DNA from: Bacteroidales bacterium
GTDB lineage: Bacteria > Bacteroidota > Bacteroidia > Bacteroidales > UBA1556
Direction: 5' to 3'
NCBI GenBank assembly: GCA_023146135.1
Contig: JAGLCR010000007.1
Span: 1-64,000 of the forward strand
Length of the DNA stretch: 64,000 bases
Positions 34,179-44,079 of the stretch are shown piece after piece (position 1 is the stretch's first letter; the number at the start of each line of letters is the position of its first letter). Below the pieces are notes generated by a model. The model was not told the origin of the DNA. It did no database searches and saw nothing but the letters and a program-made list of their open reading frames with translations. Both the position numbers and the translations under genes were made by a program.

Positions 34179-35918
34179 ATGCTCCAAAGAAAAAATATCA
34201 TAGCTTTTATTGTCGCATTGATTACGGTATCGTGTGCTACAGTTGTGCCTCCTAATGGTGGCCCGATTGACACTACTCCCCCTGTTCCTCAGAACATGAA
34301 ACCCGAAAATTATTCAAAAAACTTCAGTAAAACTAAAGCAGTTATTGAGTTTGACGAGTTTGTAGTATTGGATAAACTAACTCAGCAAATGGTGGTATCG
34401 CCCGAAATGCCTGAGAAACCCAAAGTTTCGATTCGCGGTAAAAAAGTGATTATTAGTATACCCGATAGTTTAAGTGAAAACACTACCTATACTATTTTCT
34501 TTGGAAATGCCATTATCAATTATAAAGAGAATATACCGATTGCCAATTTCGAGTATGTTTTTTCTACTGGCGACCAAGTGGACTCAATGATGATTGAGGG
34601 TGTTGCGGTAAAAGCCTTTGATCACAAGCCTGCTGAGGGTAGTTTTGTTATGTTGTACAAAGAATATGATGACAGTATTCCCTATTTGAAAAAGCCTTAC
34701 TATATAACTAAGGTTAATCCAAATGGTCATTTTCGATTAAATAACCTCAGCGCAGGAAAATATAAATTATTTGCTCTGCAGGATATGAATAGCAATTACT
34801 TATTTGATCAGCCAACGGAAGAAATCGCATTTATGGATTCCTTAATTGTGCCTCATCCGAATCCTCAATCATATTATATTGCACCACGAGATAGTGGAGA
34901 TACTTCGGCTATTGAAAGTCCTCCCGTATTTGAGCCCATAGATTTATTCTTTTTTGAAGAGGCAATTAAGAAGCAAAGTATTATGGAATCAAAGTTATTA
35001 AAATCCTATAAATTTCAAATTGTTTTTTCTAAACCAGTGAAATCATTGGAGTTAAAGGCCTTAAATTTGAAAAAGGATACCATTTGGCATTTTGATAGAA
35101 TGGGCGTGAAAGGAGACACATTAGTTTCGTGGCTCACAGGGGTTCGTCAAGACACCTTAATAATGGAAGTGTCAGATAATAGTGAGATTTTAGATACCTT
35201 ACGTTTTATTTTGCACAAACGTAAAAAGACTGCTGCTCCTCTGTTTAAGCGGAAAAAGAAAAAGAAGGAAGAGCTTACTAAGCCAAAACCAAAAAAGGTG
35301 GTAAAGCTTGCGTATAAAAATAATGCTCATGGAGGATTCCCCTTTCATTCAAATATAGTATTTGATTTTCAAGTTCCCATAATAAAATGGGATCCAACTA
35401 AAATTAAGATTTTGCGGCAGCGCGATACCATAGTGGACACTTTGGATACCAAGCCCTATTTTACCGACACCGAGCATCAAATGCATTTGGTTATACCAAC
35501 AAAATTTGGCGAGTATAAGAAATATGGAATCTTTATTCCAGACAGTGTTTTCTTTGACATCTACGGGCATAGTCATGACACAATAAGCAATATGTTTATT
35601 ACTACCGAAATGCGGGAATATGGTGCCATGCAACTCGAAATAACATATCCTGAAGAATCTCCGCTAATTGTACAAGTATTGGATGAAAAGGATAAGGTTC
35701 TGTATCAGGAGATTATTACTAAATCGGGGACTATAAAATACCCATACCTCCAACCAGGCAACTATAGAATAAAAGCTATTGCTGATGTAAACAATAATGG
35801 CCAGTGGGATACGGGAAATTATTTGCAGATGCTGCAGCCTGAGAAAACCTATTTTATCAACGATTTGATAAATGTTCGAGCCAATTGGGATGTGGATCAG
35901 ATTTGGATAATTGAGTAA
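34179..35918 (+). CDS. lipoprotein with Ig-like (SbsA-type) domain
   Basis: A 579-aa lipoprotein from the ATG at 34179 (the track start at 34158 lies in a promoter box). The signal peptide ends in lipobox VSC, followed by VVPPNGGPIDTTPP, a hallmark of Bacteroidota 'Ig-like domain' proteins. The N-terminal SbsA-type Ig domain (about 35-130) has KAVIEFDEFVV and PDSLSENTTYTIFFGNAI. Two further beta-sandwich parts follow, including a carboxypeptidase-regulatory-like stretch (GHFRLNNLSAGKYKLFAL, about 185-205) and a similar C-terminal unit (YLQPGNYRIKAIADVNNNGQWD). A basic linker with KRKKKKKEE lies near 370. Role unknown, probably envelope structure. Confidence 0.75.
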   Translation: MLQRKNIIAFIVALITVSCATVVPPNGGPIDTTPPVPQNMKPENYSKNFSKTKAVIEFDEFVVLDKLTQQMVVSPEMPEKPKVSIRGKKVIISIPDSLSENTTYTIFFGNAIINYKENIPIANFEYVFSTGDQVDSMMIEGVAVKAFDHKPAEGSFVMLYKEYDDSIPYLKKPYYITKVNPNGHFRLNNLSAGKYKLFALQDMNSNYLFDQPTEEIAFMDSLIVPHPNPQSYYIAPRDSGDTSAIESPPVFEPIDLFFFEEAIKKQSIMESKLLKSYKFQIVFSKPVKSLELKALNLKKDTIWHFDRMGVKGDTLVSWLTGVRQDTLIMEVSDNSEILDTLRFILHKRKKTAAPLFKRKKKKKEELTKPKPKKVVKLAYKNNAHGGFPFHSNIVFDFQVPIIKWDPTKIKILRQRDTIVDTLDTKPYFTDTEHQMHLVIPTKFGEYKKYGIFIPDSVFFDIYGHSHDTISNMFITTEMREYGAMQLEITYPEESPLIVQVLDEKDKVLYQEIITKSGTIKYPYLQPGNYRIKAIADVNNNGQWDTGNYLQMLQPEKTYFINDLINVRANWDVDQIWIIE

Positions 35919-35986
35919 AAAAGAATATAAATATAATCGCTATCTGCTTTATTTCGAGGCAGATTCCTATTTTATGAAATTAGGAC

Positions 35987-35994
35987 TATCTTTG
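35987..35994 (+). promoter_or_regulatory. -7 box for the first TonB receptor
   Basis: TATCTTTG lies 55 nt before the TTG start codon. No convincing -33 element. Confidence 0.4.
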
Positions 35995-36049
35995 TCATCT
36001 TATTAATAATACCCCAAAAGGTAACTAATAATTAATAAATCAAGCCAAT

Positions 36050-38398
36050 TTGAAAACAGTTTTATCCATAATTTTATTGCTTTTTTTTTATACTAATCTA
36101 CAAAGTCAAGGACTAACTCAAGTAGTAAAAGGAAAAGTAATAGACCTCGATTCTGAAATGCCTATTATTGGTGCCAATATAGTATTATTGGGTTCTGATC
36201 CTATTGTGGGTGCTACTACCAATATTAATGGAATATATAAGCTGCCAACCATTCCCATTGGTCGCCAAAGCTTCAAAATATCTTTTATTGGCTACGAGGA
36301 TGTATTTCTTAGAGAGCAACTGATAGAAACAGGGAAAGAAGCAGTGTTTAATGTTTCAATGAAAGAAGTTCTATCGGAATTAAAAGCCGTTGTTATCAAA
36401 GCAAATGATAATAAAAGTGAAGCTATAAATCAAATGACTACCGTTAGTGCAAATCAAATTACTATTGAGTCAACTTCAAGAATTGCAGCAGGAATAAATG
36501 ATCCCGGCAGAACCGTGCAATCGCTAGCAGGCGTAGCAACATCTTCAGACAAAACAAACGAGCTCGTGATTAGAGGAAACTCGCCAAGAGGAGTTCTATG
36601 GCGAATGGAAGGAGTAGAAATACCAAACCCTAACCACTTTAGTAGTGAAGGTGGTTCTGGTGGTGGAGTTAGTGCGTTAAGCACACAGGTATTAGCCAAT
36701 TCTGATTTTATTACAAGTGCTTTTCCTGCAGAATATGGAAATGCCATTTCTGGAGTTTATGACTTGAAACTAAGAAATGGAAACTCCGACAAGCGAGAGT
36801 ATACCCTTCAGTTTGGAGTACTCGGTTTACAACTAGCCGCAGAAGGCCCTTTTAAAAAAGGTTCACAAGCATCATATTTGTTTAACTACAGATATTCAAC
36901 ATTTTCGCTGCTTAACAAAACCATTGGCTCTACAATGGGAGGCTATATTCCTACTTGGCAAGATTTATCTTTTAAAATTTATGTTCCTACCAAAAAAGCA
37001 GGATACTTCTCTTTATGGGGACTTGGAGGGAATAGTATCTACGAAGATTTAGCTGTAAAAGACAGCTCACAATGGGATAATAAATATGATAATAGACAAG
37101 AAACGTCTATCAATAGTCTCGGAATTATCGGTTTAACTCATAATTATTTATTTAAAGATAATAAAACATATCTAAAAACAACGGTCGCTTATTCAGCAAC
37201 AAATAATCATTTTGTTAACGACACATTGAATTATAATTACGATGCATTTGCAACCTTAGATTTGAAATACAAATATGACAATATCAATTTCAGCAGTTTT
37301 GTCAATCATAAATTTAATGCTAAACACTTGATTCGTGTCGGAGCCAATTACACAATAAACGGATACAATATAGAAACCTTTAATTACCATGCGAATACAG
37401 GTAAAATGGAAGAAATTGGTTCGACCAGTAGTTTACAATCCTACGTGCAATGGAAATACCGTATAACGAATGAAATTGATATCATTAGTGGTATACACTC
37501 TTCCTATTTACTGCTAAATGGCAAATACACTATTGAACCTAGATTAGGCCTAAAATGGCAATTAGATAAAAAGAATACGCTTAGTTTTGGTTTTGGTGTG
37601 CATAGTAAATCTGAACCGGCCTCTGTTTACTTAACCGAAATACAACATTCTAATGGCACTATTACTCAACCAAATAAAAATCTTGACTTTACTAAAGCTA
37701 TTCATTATGTATTGGGATATAACTGGAACTTTGCAGATGATTTTCGATTAAAAGCAGAGTTATACTACCAACATATCTACTCTGTTCCTATCGATAATAA
37801 TGATACAACAGGTACAAGAAGCAGTTTGAATTTTAGAACACGAATTCCTGATGTCAAACTAACAAATGATGGTACAGGACGAAATTATGGCGTAGAATTG
37901 ACTTTAGAAAAATTCTTTTCTAAAAATTGGTACGCGCTCATAACGTCATCAATTTTTGATTCAAAATATACAATGCCCGGTTTTGACGAAAGAAACACAC
38001 TGTTCAATAGCAATTATATATTCAATTTTGTGGGTGGCAAAGAGTACAAATTTGGTAAAAATGATCAAAATATTTTGGGATTAAATATCCGTACAATTTG
38101 GCGGGGTGGATATCGAACTATTCCATACAACGAATCTGAATCAATTAAAGAGGACAAGCCTATATACGACTATAACGACTCTTATGGACAACGGCTTCCA
38201 GACTATTATAGAATTGATTTAGGTATAAACTATAGTAGAAATACTGAAAATCTTGTTTGGAAAATATCAGTTGATATTCAAAATATTACAAATAATAAGA
38301 ATATTCGAAGACAGTATTATGATTATGAGAAGAAGGAAATAATAAATCTATACTCCCAAGGTCTTGTCCCAAATATTAACTTCCTTATTTCATTCTAA
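36050..38398 (+). CDS. TonB-dependent outer membrane receptor with carboxypeptidase-regulatory-like domain (paralogue 1)
   Basis: A 782-aa outer-membrane receptor. Signal peptide, then a CarboxypepD_reg-like domain (about 24-110, GKVIDLDSEMPIIGANIVLLG), a plug with VIRGNSPRGVLWRMEGVEIPNPNHF (about 173-197) and a C-terminal beta-barrel ending INFLISF. The start codon is TTG: an in-frame stop lies 18-21 nt upstream and no ATG or GTG is available between them, yet the signal peptide begins directly here. It is a paralogue of the 60-62 kb receptor. No SusD gene is next to it, so it is not a standard Sus pair; substrate unknown. It converges with rfbB, stops 1 nt apart. Confidence 0.88.
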   Translation: MKTVLSIILLLFFYTNLQSQGLTQVVKGKVIDLDSEMPIIGANIVLLGSDPIVGATTNINGIYKLPTIPIGRQSFKISFIGYEDVFLREQLIETGKEAVFNVSMKEVLSELKAVVIKANDNKSEAINQMTTVSANQITIESTSRIAAGINDPGRTVQSLAGVATSSDKTNELVIRGNSPRGVLWRMEGVEIPNPNHFSSEGGSGGGVSALSTQVLANSDFITSAFPAEYGNAISGVYDLKLRNGNSDKREYTLQFGVLGLQLAAEGPFKKGSQASYLFNYRYSTFSLLNKTIGSTMGGYIPTWQDLSFKIYVPTKKAGYFSLWGLGGNSIYEDLAVKDSSQWDNKYDNRQETSINSLGIIGLTHNYLFKDNKTYLKTTVAYSATNNHFVNDTLNYNYDAFATLDLKYKYDNINFSSFVNHKFNAKHLIRVGANYTINGYNIETFNYHANTGKMEEIGSTSSLQSYVQWKYRITNEIDIISGIHSSYLLLNGKYTIEPRLGLKWQLDKKNTLSFGFGVHSKSEPASVYLTEIQHSNGTITQPNKNLDFTKAIHYVLGYNWNFADDFRLKAELYYQHIYSVPIDNNDTTGTRSSLNFRTRIPDVKLTNDGTGRNYGVELTLEKFFSKNWYALITSSIFDSKYTMPGFDERNTLFNSNYIFNFVGGKEYKFGKNDQNILGLNIRTIWRGGYRTIPYNESESIKEDKPIYDYNDSYGQRLPDYYRIDLGINYSRNTENLVWKISVDIQNITNNKNIRRQYYDYEKKEIINLYSQGLVPNINFLISF

Positions 38399-38399
38399 T

Positions 38400-39452
38400 T
38401 TATCGCTTCTGATACTGCTCTTCATAATACTTCTGATAATCACCAGAGGTAACATTTTCCAACCAATCAGTATTTTCCAAATACCATTCAACGGTTTTTT
38501 CCAAGCCTTCGGCAAATTGTAAAGAAGGAGTCCATCCTAACTCATTTTGTAGTTTGGTGGAATCAATAGCATATCGCATATCATGTCCGGCACGGTCTTT
38601 TACATAGGTAATTAGCTTTTCACTTTCTCCCTCAGATCGACCAAGTTTCTGATCTACTATTTTACACATTAGTTTTATTAGGTCAATATTTGTCCACTCA
38701 TTATGGCCACCAATATTATACGTATCGCCATCTTTTCCACCATGAAAAATCACATCAATAGCTCTTGCATGGTCTTCTACCCATAGCCAATCTCTAATAT
38801 TCTCCCCTTTGCCATAAACAGGAAGCGGCTTATTATTCTTGATATTATGAATAAAAAGCGGAATCAATTTTTCAGGAAACTGATAGGAACCATAATTATT
38901 AGAACAATTGGAAATAATCACAGGTAATTTGTAAGTATTATGGTAAGCACGAACCAAATGGTCTGAGCTGGCTTTAGATGCAGAATATGGACTTTTTGGG
39001 TCGTATGGTGTATCCTCTAAAAAGAAACCGGTTTCGCCCAGTGAACCATAAACCTCATCGGTAGAAACATGATAAAAGCGTTTTCCATCTTGATTGTCAG
39101 CCCAAATACGATTGGCCGCATTCAACAAGTTTGCTGTACCCACAATATTGGTCATGATAAACTCATTGGGGTTGGTAATAGAACGATCCACATGCGATTC
39201 GGCAGCTAAGTGTACCACTCCATCAAACTGGTATTTATCAAATAATTCGTAGATAAATTTAGCATCCACAATATCACCTTTTACAAACTCATAATTGCTT
39301 GCATTTTCCACATCACGCAAATTGTTTAAGTTTCCTGCATAGGTCAATTTATCCAAATTTACAATCTGATAATCAGGATATTTATTTACAAATAAACGCA
39401 CTAAATGCGATCCAATAAATCCGGCTCCTCCAGTGATCAATATCTTTTTCAT
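38400..39452 (-). CDS. rfbB: dTDP-glucose 4,6-dehydratase
   Basis: A 350-aa extended short-chain dehydrogenase. GGAGFIGSHLVRLF (residues 8-21) binds NAD; the active-site set is visible as HVSTDEVYGSLG (about 130-142, with Thr, Asp and Glu of the dehydratase) and YSASKASSDHLVRAY (Tyr-xxx-Lys, about 156-170). SNCSNNYGSYQFPEKLIPL is diagnostic of RfbB. It converts dTDP-glucose to the 4-keto-6-deoxy sugar for rhamnose or other deoxysugars. It follows galE by 12 nt on the same strand; rfbA, rfbC and rfbD are not present in the window. Confidence 0.95.
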   Translation of the reverse strand: MKKILITGGAGFIGSHLVRLFVNKYPDYQIVNLDKLTYAGNLNNLRDVENASNYEFVKGDIVDAKFIYELFDKYQFDGVVHLAAESHVDRSITNPNEFIMTNIVGTANLLNAANRIWADNQDGKRFYHVSTDEVYGSLGETGFFLEDTPYDPKSPYSASKASSDHLVRAYHNTYKLPVIISNCSNNYGSYQFPEKLIPLFIHNIKNNKPLPVYGKGENIRDWLWVEDHARAIDVIFHGGKDGDTYNIGGHNEWTNIDLIKLMCKIVDQKLGRSEGESEKLITYVKDRAGHDMRYAIDSTKLQNELGWTPSLQFAEGLEKTVEWYLENTDWLENVTSGDYQKYYEEQYQKR

Positions 39453-39464
39453 AGTTTCTATTTA

Positions 39465-40475
39465 TTATTTCAAGCTCAACTGCCAGTTCCAAGCACTCAA
39501 TGTCATTTCATCAAGGCCCTTCTCCGCTTTCCATCCTAGCTCATTATTGGCAAAATTTGTATCTGCCCATACTTGTTCCACATCGCCTTCACGACGTGCA
39601 ACTATTTTATAATTTAATTTTCGCTTGCTTGTTTTCTCAAAAGATTGAATCACTTCCAATACACTATACCCATTCCCTGTACCGATATTAAAAATTTCAA
39701 AAGCAGCTTTTTGCTTTTTATTCATCATGCGTTCTACAGCAATTACATGCGCTTTTGCCAAATCTACCACATGAATATAATCACGAATGGCTGTACCATC
39801 AGGCGTATTATAATCATCACCAAAAACACTCAGCTGCTCGCGAATCCCAATGGCTGTTTGGGTAATAAAAGGCATTAAATTATTGGGAACACCCAAAGGC
39901 AGTTCGCCTATAAGAGCTGTTTTATGTGCGCCAATCGGATTGAAGTATCTTAAGGCAATACTATTAGCTGGATGAGCGTAAATAAAATCGCTAATCATAA
40001 CTTCGGCCACCTGCTTAGTATAGCCATAGGGTGATAATGCCTCTTTTATGGGTGCCCTCTCAGTAACTGGTAGTTCATCAGGCTGACCATAAACCGTACA
40101 AGAAGAAGAAAAAACCAAATTCTCAATCTTGAAACTCCTCATATTTTCCATAATATTAAGCAACGAGCCAATATTATTTTTATAATATTCCAAGGGTTTT
40201 TCTACGGATTCACCTACTGCTTTATAGGCTGCAAAATGAATAATGCCTTCTATATCAGCATTGCGCCTAAAAAAATCAGCACATAAATTGGCCTCCGACA
40301 AATCGAAATTCTCATAATTCGGTTTTACTCCCGATATTTTCTCAATATTTTCTAAAACTTCAATCCGACTATTGGAAAGATTGTCCACAATAATAACCTC
40401 ATAACCACTTTGTTGTAATTCAACCACGGTATGCGAGCCTATATATCCTAATCCGCCAGTAACTAATATTTTCAT
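39465..40475 (-). CDS. galE: UDP-glucose 4-epimerase
   Basis: A 336-aa GalE. N-terminal NAD motif GGLGYIGSHTVVEL (residues 7-20), NLSNS at 37, FAAYKAVGESVEKPLEYYKNN (about 84) and the catalytic YGYTKQVAEVM (about 150) with SSSCTVYG before it. It interconverts UDP-glucose and UDP-galactose for polysaccharide or galactose metabolism. It leads a two-gene unit with rfbB, with a TACTTTTG -7 box 26 nt before the ATG, and is divergent from the Nif3-like gene. Confidence 0.95.
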   Translation of the reverse strand: MKILVTGGLGYIGSHTVVELQQSGYEVIIVDNLSNSRIEVLENIEKISGVKPNYENFDLSEANLCADFFRRNADIEGIIHFAAYKAVGESVEKPLEYYKNNIGSLLNIMENMRSFKIENLVFSSSCTVYGQPDELPVTERAPIKEALSPYGYTKQVAEVMISDFIYAHPANSIALRYFNPIGAHKTALIGELPLGVPNNLMPFITQTAIGIREQLSVFGDDYNTPDGTAIRDYIHVVDLAKAHVIAVERMMNKKQKAAFEIFNIGTGNGYSVLEVIQSFEKTSKRKLNYKIVARREGDVEQVWADTNFANNELGWKAEKGLDEMTLSAWNWQLSLK

Positions 40476-40500
40476 TTATTTGATTTTCAAAATTGGAGTC

Positions 40501-40508
40501 CAAAAGTA
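40501..40508 (-). promoter_or_regulatory. -7 box for galE-rfbB
   Basis: Minus strand TACTTTTG; lies 26 nt before the galE ATG and 25 nt from the divergent Nif3 box, so the two promoters overlap. Confidence 0.45.
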
Positions 40509-40533
40509 CGAAAAAAAGCATGTGGTTTTTCTT

Positions 40534-40541
40534 TACCTTTG
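40534..40541 (+). promoter_or_regulatory. -7 box for the Nif3-like gene
   Basis: TACCTTTG lies 29 nt before the ATG at 40571. It excludes the upstream ORF start at 40493, which would precede the promoter. Confidence 0.5.
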
Positions 40542-40570
40542 TAAGCGAAGAACAAAAAGTAGATAATCGT

Positions 40571-41665
40571 ATGCAATTACAAAAACTAATTTCGGAACTA
40601 GAGCATTTGGCTCCTTTAAGCTATCAAGAATCCTATGATAATGCAGGACTGATTGTGGGAAGTTCAAACCAAGAGATAGCGAAAGCACTTATTTGCTTTG
40701 ATGTAACAGAAGAAGTCCTTGCTGAAGCAAAAGCCATCGGAGCTAGCTTAATTATTTCACATCATCCCATTGTTTTTGGAGGTCTAAAAAAACTCAATGG
40801 GAAAAACTATGTAGAGCGAATAGTAATTGATGCTATTAAAAGTGATATTGCACTATACGCTATGCATACAAATTTAGATAATGTAATTTTGGGAACTAAC
40901 CGCATATTGGCAGAAAAACTAGGATTGAAAAACGTCCAAGTTTTAGTTCCTTTAAAAGGGCGATTTCGCAAATTAGTTACCTTTTGCCCCAGCAAGTATG
41001 CAGAGAAAGTTCGCACAGCCATTTTCGAAGCCGGTGCTGGATATATTGGCAAATACAACCAATGTAGTTTTAATACCAAGGGTGAAGGAAGTTTTAGGGC
41101 CAATGCTGATGCTAAGCCTTTTGTAGGCGAGATAGATCAACTTCAATTTGAAGAAGAAATACGAGTTGAAACCATATTTCCCGATTATTTTGAGGGTAAA
41201 ATAATCAATGCTTTGAAGAAAGCGCATCCGTATGAGGAAGTGGCATATGATATTTACAAACTAGAAAACGAAAGTACTGAACTTGGAGCAGGAATAATTG
41301 GAGATTTAGAAGTAGCCGAAGATGAACTGGATTTCTTAAACAGACTTAAAAATATATGTCGAGCCGACGGCATACGCTACACCAAGCTTCGTAATAAAAA
41401 TGTTAAAAAAGTAGCCCTTTGTGGAGGAAGCGGAGCATTCCTAATTCATAAAGCTAAAGCGGCTCATGCTGATGTGTATATCACTGGAGATGTGAAGTAT
41501 CATGAGTTTTTTGATGCTGACAGTCAAATAGTAATTGCTGATATTGGCCACTACGAAAGTGAGCAGTTTACAAAAGAATTATTAATCAGCTACATTAAGG
41601 AAAAATTTCCTACATTTGCAGTCCAAATTTCGGAGGTAAACACTAATCCGATAAGCTATTTATAA
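40571..41665 (+). CDS. Nif3-like dinuclear metal center protein
   Basis: A 364-aa Nif3/YqfO family protein from the ATG at 40571. The track's longer start lies upstream of the promoter, and the shorter start gives the family opening MQLQKLISELEHLAPLSYQESYDNAGLIVG. Metal-site motifs include SHHPIVFGGLKKL (about 66), YAMHTNLDNV (about 98) and, in the C-terminal part, TGDVKYHEFFDA and IADIGHYESEQF (about 310-335). A YqfO-type insert domain (about 125-225) fits the longer bacterial form. Family members bind two metal ions; a GTP cyclohydrolase-like or tRNA-related role has been suggested but remains unsettled. The zinc-ribbon gene follows 25 nt later, the usual neighbour. Confidence 0.9.
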   Translation: MQLQKLISELEHLAPLSYQESYDNAGLIVGSSNQEIAKALICFDVTEEVLAEAKAIGASLIISHHPIVFGGLKKLNGKNYVERIVIDAIKSDIALYAMHTNLDNVILGTNRILAEKLGLKNVQVLVPLKGRFRKLVTFCPSKYAEKVRTAIFEAGAGYIGKYNQCSFNTKGEGSFRANADAKPFVGEIDQLQFEEEIRVETIFPDYFEGKIINALKKAHPYEEVAYDIYKLENESTELGAGIIGDLEVAEDELDFLNRLKNICRADGIRYTKLRNKNVKKVALCGGSGAFLIHKAKAAHADVYITGDVKYHEFFDADSQIVIADIGHYESEQFTKELLISYIKEKFPTFAVQISEVNTNPISYL

Positions 41666-41690
41666 TCAATAAATTAAATAATATAAGCAA

Positions 41691-42473
41691 ATGAGTAAAA
41701 CGAAAGCTACAGCAGACAAAAAGGTAAATTTAGCTGATGTATCCACAGAAGAGCGTCTAATTGCACTTGCTCGTTTACAAGTAATTGATTCAAAAATTGA
41801 TGAAATACGTAATGTTCGTGGCGAATTACCATTGGAAGTTCAAGATTTAGAAGATGAAATCACAGGACTCCAAACGCGTATTGATAATCTACTTACTGAA
41901 GTGGACGACATCAATTCACGAATTCAGGAGCGTAAAATTGCTATTGAAGATGGCAATGCTCTTATAAAGAAGTATGAAGATCAACGAATGAATGTGCGTA
42001 ACAATCGTGAGTATGATTCTTTGACAAAAGAGATTGAATATCAGGGCTTAGAAATTGAATTGGCCGAGAAGCGTATTAAGGAAGACCAGTATGCATTAGA
42101 GGTTAAGCAAGAAGCGATTAAGCAAGCGAAAGTGATTTTTGAAGATCGTAAAATTGACCTTGAAAACAAGAAAAAAGAGCTTACAGAAATAGTATCTGAA
42201 ACGGAGCGTGAAGAAAAGGAACTATTAGAAAAGTCGGAGAAAAATGAACCATTTATTGAAAATCGTTTATTGGCTGCCTATAAAAGAATTCGTTCAAATG
42301 CGCGTAATGGTTTGGCCGTGGTAGCAGTTGAGCGTGATGCTTGTGGAGGTTGTTTTAATAAGATACCACCTCAGCGTCAATTAGATATTCGCATGCACAA
42401 AAAGATTATTGTATGTGAGTATTGTGGACGTATCTTGGTTGACGAAACTATTCTTGAAGAAGCTTCAAAGTAA
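41691..42473 (+). CDS. C4-type zinc-ribbon coiled-coil protein (DUF164/CdsZ-like)
   Basis: A 260-aa protein: a long alpha-helical coiled coil from about residue 20 to 195 (heptads rich in E, K, I, L), then a C-terminal zinc ribbon with two CxxC pairs, CGGCFNKIPPQ (about 219-222) and CEYCGRIL (about 243-246). These belong to the family 'zinc ribbon domain protein DUF164', which occurs beside nif3 in many bacteria; RNA/tRNA binding has been proposed. Here it is indeed 25 nt downstream of the Nif3-like gene and closes the unit with a good terminator. Confidence 0.88.
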   Translation: MSKTKATADKKVNLADVSTEERLIALARLQVIDSKIDEIRNVRGELPLEVQDLEDEITGLQTRIDNLLTEVDDINSRIQERKIAIEDGNALIKKYEDQRMNVRNNREYDSLTKEIEYQGLEIELAEKRIKEDQYALEVKQEAIKQAKVIFEDRKIDLENKKKELTEIVSETEREEKELLEKSEKNEPFIENRLLAAYKRIRSNARNGLAVVAVERDACGGCFNKIPPQRQLDIRMHKKIIVCEYCGRILVDETILEEASK

Positions 42474-42493
42474 GCTAGTCTGATAATAATATC

Positions 42494-42525
42494 AAAAGCG
42501 TTCCGAAATGGAACGCTTTTTTTTT
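42494..42525 (+). terminator. terminator of the nif3-zinc ribbon operon
   Basis: Stem AAAAGCGTTCC / GGAACGCTTTT with a GAAAT loop and a T-run to 42525. Confidence 0.88.
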
Positions 42526-42572
42526 GCCAAATACTTAAGACTATAAGTATTAATAGAAATCACCTTAATAAC

Positions 42573-42580
42573 TATATTTG
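42573..42580 (+). promoter_or_regulatory. -7 box for the TPR gene
   Basis: TATATTTG ends 8 nt before the ATG at 42589, so the leader would be only a few bases. No -33 TTG is clear. Confidence 0.45.
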
Positions 42581-42588
42581 CTGCCGTC

Positions 42589-44079
42589 ATGAGAATAACA
42601 GCCATCATTTTAGTATTTTTTATGTTTAGCATTTCAGCTTCTGCAAATTTTGATTTTAATCAAAATTGTAGAAAAGCATATGATAAAATGATGGTTTTCG
42701 ATTTCGAAAGCGCTAGTATTATCCTTGATAAAGAGAAAAAACTCCACCCTAACAATTTAGTTCCTGACTATATCAGCACTTATATTCTTTTTTGGAAAGC
42801 TGCGCTAAATGAGGAGGAAGAGGATATGGAAGTATATGAAGATAAGGTGGATAATCTTATCGAGGATATCGAAGATGATGATGAAAAATCAGCCTATAAA
42901 AATTATATGCTTAGCGATATCTATCTTCGTGGAGCTTATATTAAGGGGATGCAAACCTCGTATATGTCTGCAGCATATCGGTTTAATAAAGCTTATAATC
43001 TAATTCAAAAAAACCGCAAGGACTTTCCTAACTTTATTCCCAATAAAAAACTTATTGGCTTATTGAATGTAGGTATAGGTACTGTTCCCAAGAAATACAC
43101 ATGGGTACTTAATCTCTTTAATTTTGAGGGAAATATAATGGAAGGGCTTAAAGAACTAAAAAGCCTTTTATATATATCAGCCAATGATAATAACTACCAT
43201 TATTTATTAAGTGAAAGTTTATTATTGTACTCCTTCACCATGGTAAATTTTGAAGTATCTAAAGAAAGTCAAAATGAGCTTTTGGGTATTTATAAATGGG
43301 ATATTATAAAAAATGAATTGCCAACTAATCCGTTTATGATTTTTGCAAAAGCATCCTTTCTTAAGCATATTAAGAAGACCGATGATGCCATTCGATGTAT
43401 TCAAAATAAGAACGGGTCGAGTACTTCCATGCATTTCTATTATTTAGATTATATGCTTGGCGAATGCATGCTAAATAAACTAGATTTTACAGCAGCCATC
43501 CATTTTCAGAAATATGTAAATGAGTATAATGGAAATAGTTTTCGCCGATCAGCTTGCCAAAAACTTGCATGGACCTACTTGCTCCAAGGAAAAAATCAAC
43601 AATATCAAACGACTATAAAAAAGTGTTTAAGCTTTGGAAATGACAATCGCGACTCGGACCGACAAGCAACAAAAGAAGCCGAAAGCGGAAAGGTTCCAAA
43701 TATTAACTTATTAAAAGCTCGACTTCTATTCGACGGAGGATATTATCAAAAGGCAAGTATTGCAATTGAAAATAAAGCCCAATATAATAATACGCGGGAT
43801 CAGTTGGAGCATACTTATCGATTAGGTCGAATATATGATGAGTGGGGAAAATTGACTAAGGCTATCTATTATTATAAAGCATGCATTGAAGCAGGTCAAG
43901 AAATGGAGTATTATTTTGCAGCCAATGCCGCTTTGCATTTGGGATATATTTACGAAAAACAAGGGCTAAAGACTAAAGCAAAATACCTGTATGAACGCTG
44001 TTTGGATATGGATTTTGATGAATATCAAGATGGGATTACTCAAAAAGCAAAAGCCGCATTGGAAAGACTAGAAAACTAA
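42589..44079 (+). CDS. exported tetratricopeptide-repeat protein
   Basis: A 496-aa protein with a signal peptide (about 1-20, ending SASA) and helical pairs through most of its length. TPR-like units are clearest in the C-terminal half: about 268-300, 385-410 (RLLFDGGYYQKASIAIENKA), 412-445 (TYRLGRIYDEWGKLTKAIYYYKACIEAG) and 450-480 (NAALHLGYIYEKQGLKTKAKYLYERCL). It is probably a periplasmic scaffold; no enzyme motif is seen. I do not recognise a specific family. Its 3' end overlaps the stop of pcm by 4 nt on the opposite strand. Confidence 0.75.
   Translation: MRITAIILVFFMFSISASANFDFNQNCRKAYDKMMVFDFESASIILDKEKKLHPNNLVPDYISTYILFWKAALNEEEEDMEVYEDKVDNLIEDIEDDDEKSAYKNYMLSDIYLRGAYIKGMQTSYMSAAYRFNKAYNLIQKNRKDFPNFIPNKKLIGLLNVGIGTVPKKYTWVLNLFNFEGNIMEGLKELKSLLYISANDNNYHYLLSESLLLYSFTMVNFEVSKESQNELLGIYKWDIIKNELPTNPFMIFAKASFLKHIKKTDDAIRCIQNKNGSSTSMHFYYLDYMLGECMLNKLDFTAAIHFQKYVNEYNGNSFRRSACQKLAWTYLLQGKNQQYQTTIKKCLSFGNDNRDSDRQATKEAESGKVPNINLLKARLLFDGGYYQKASIAIENKAQYNNTRDQLEHTYRLGRIYDEWGKLTKAIYYYKACIEAGQEMEYYFAANAALHLGYIYEKQGLKTKAKYLYERCLDMDFDEYQDGITQKAKAALERLEN

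Noticed and set aside
40493-40570. Upstream start of the Nif3-like protein
   Set aside because: It lies before the TACCTTTG promoter box and encodes residues unlike the family.
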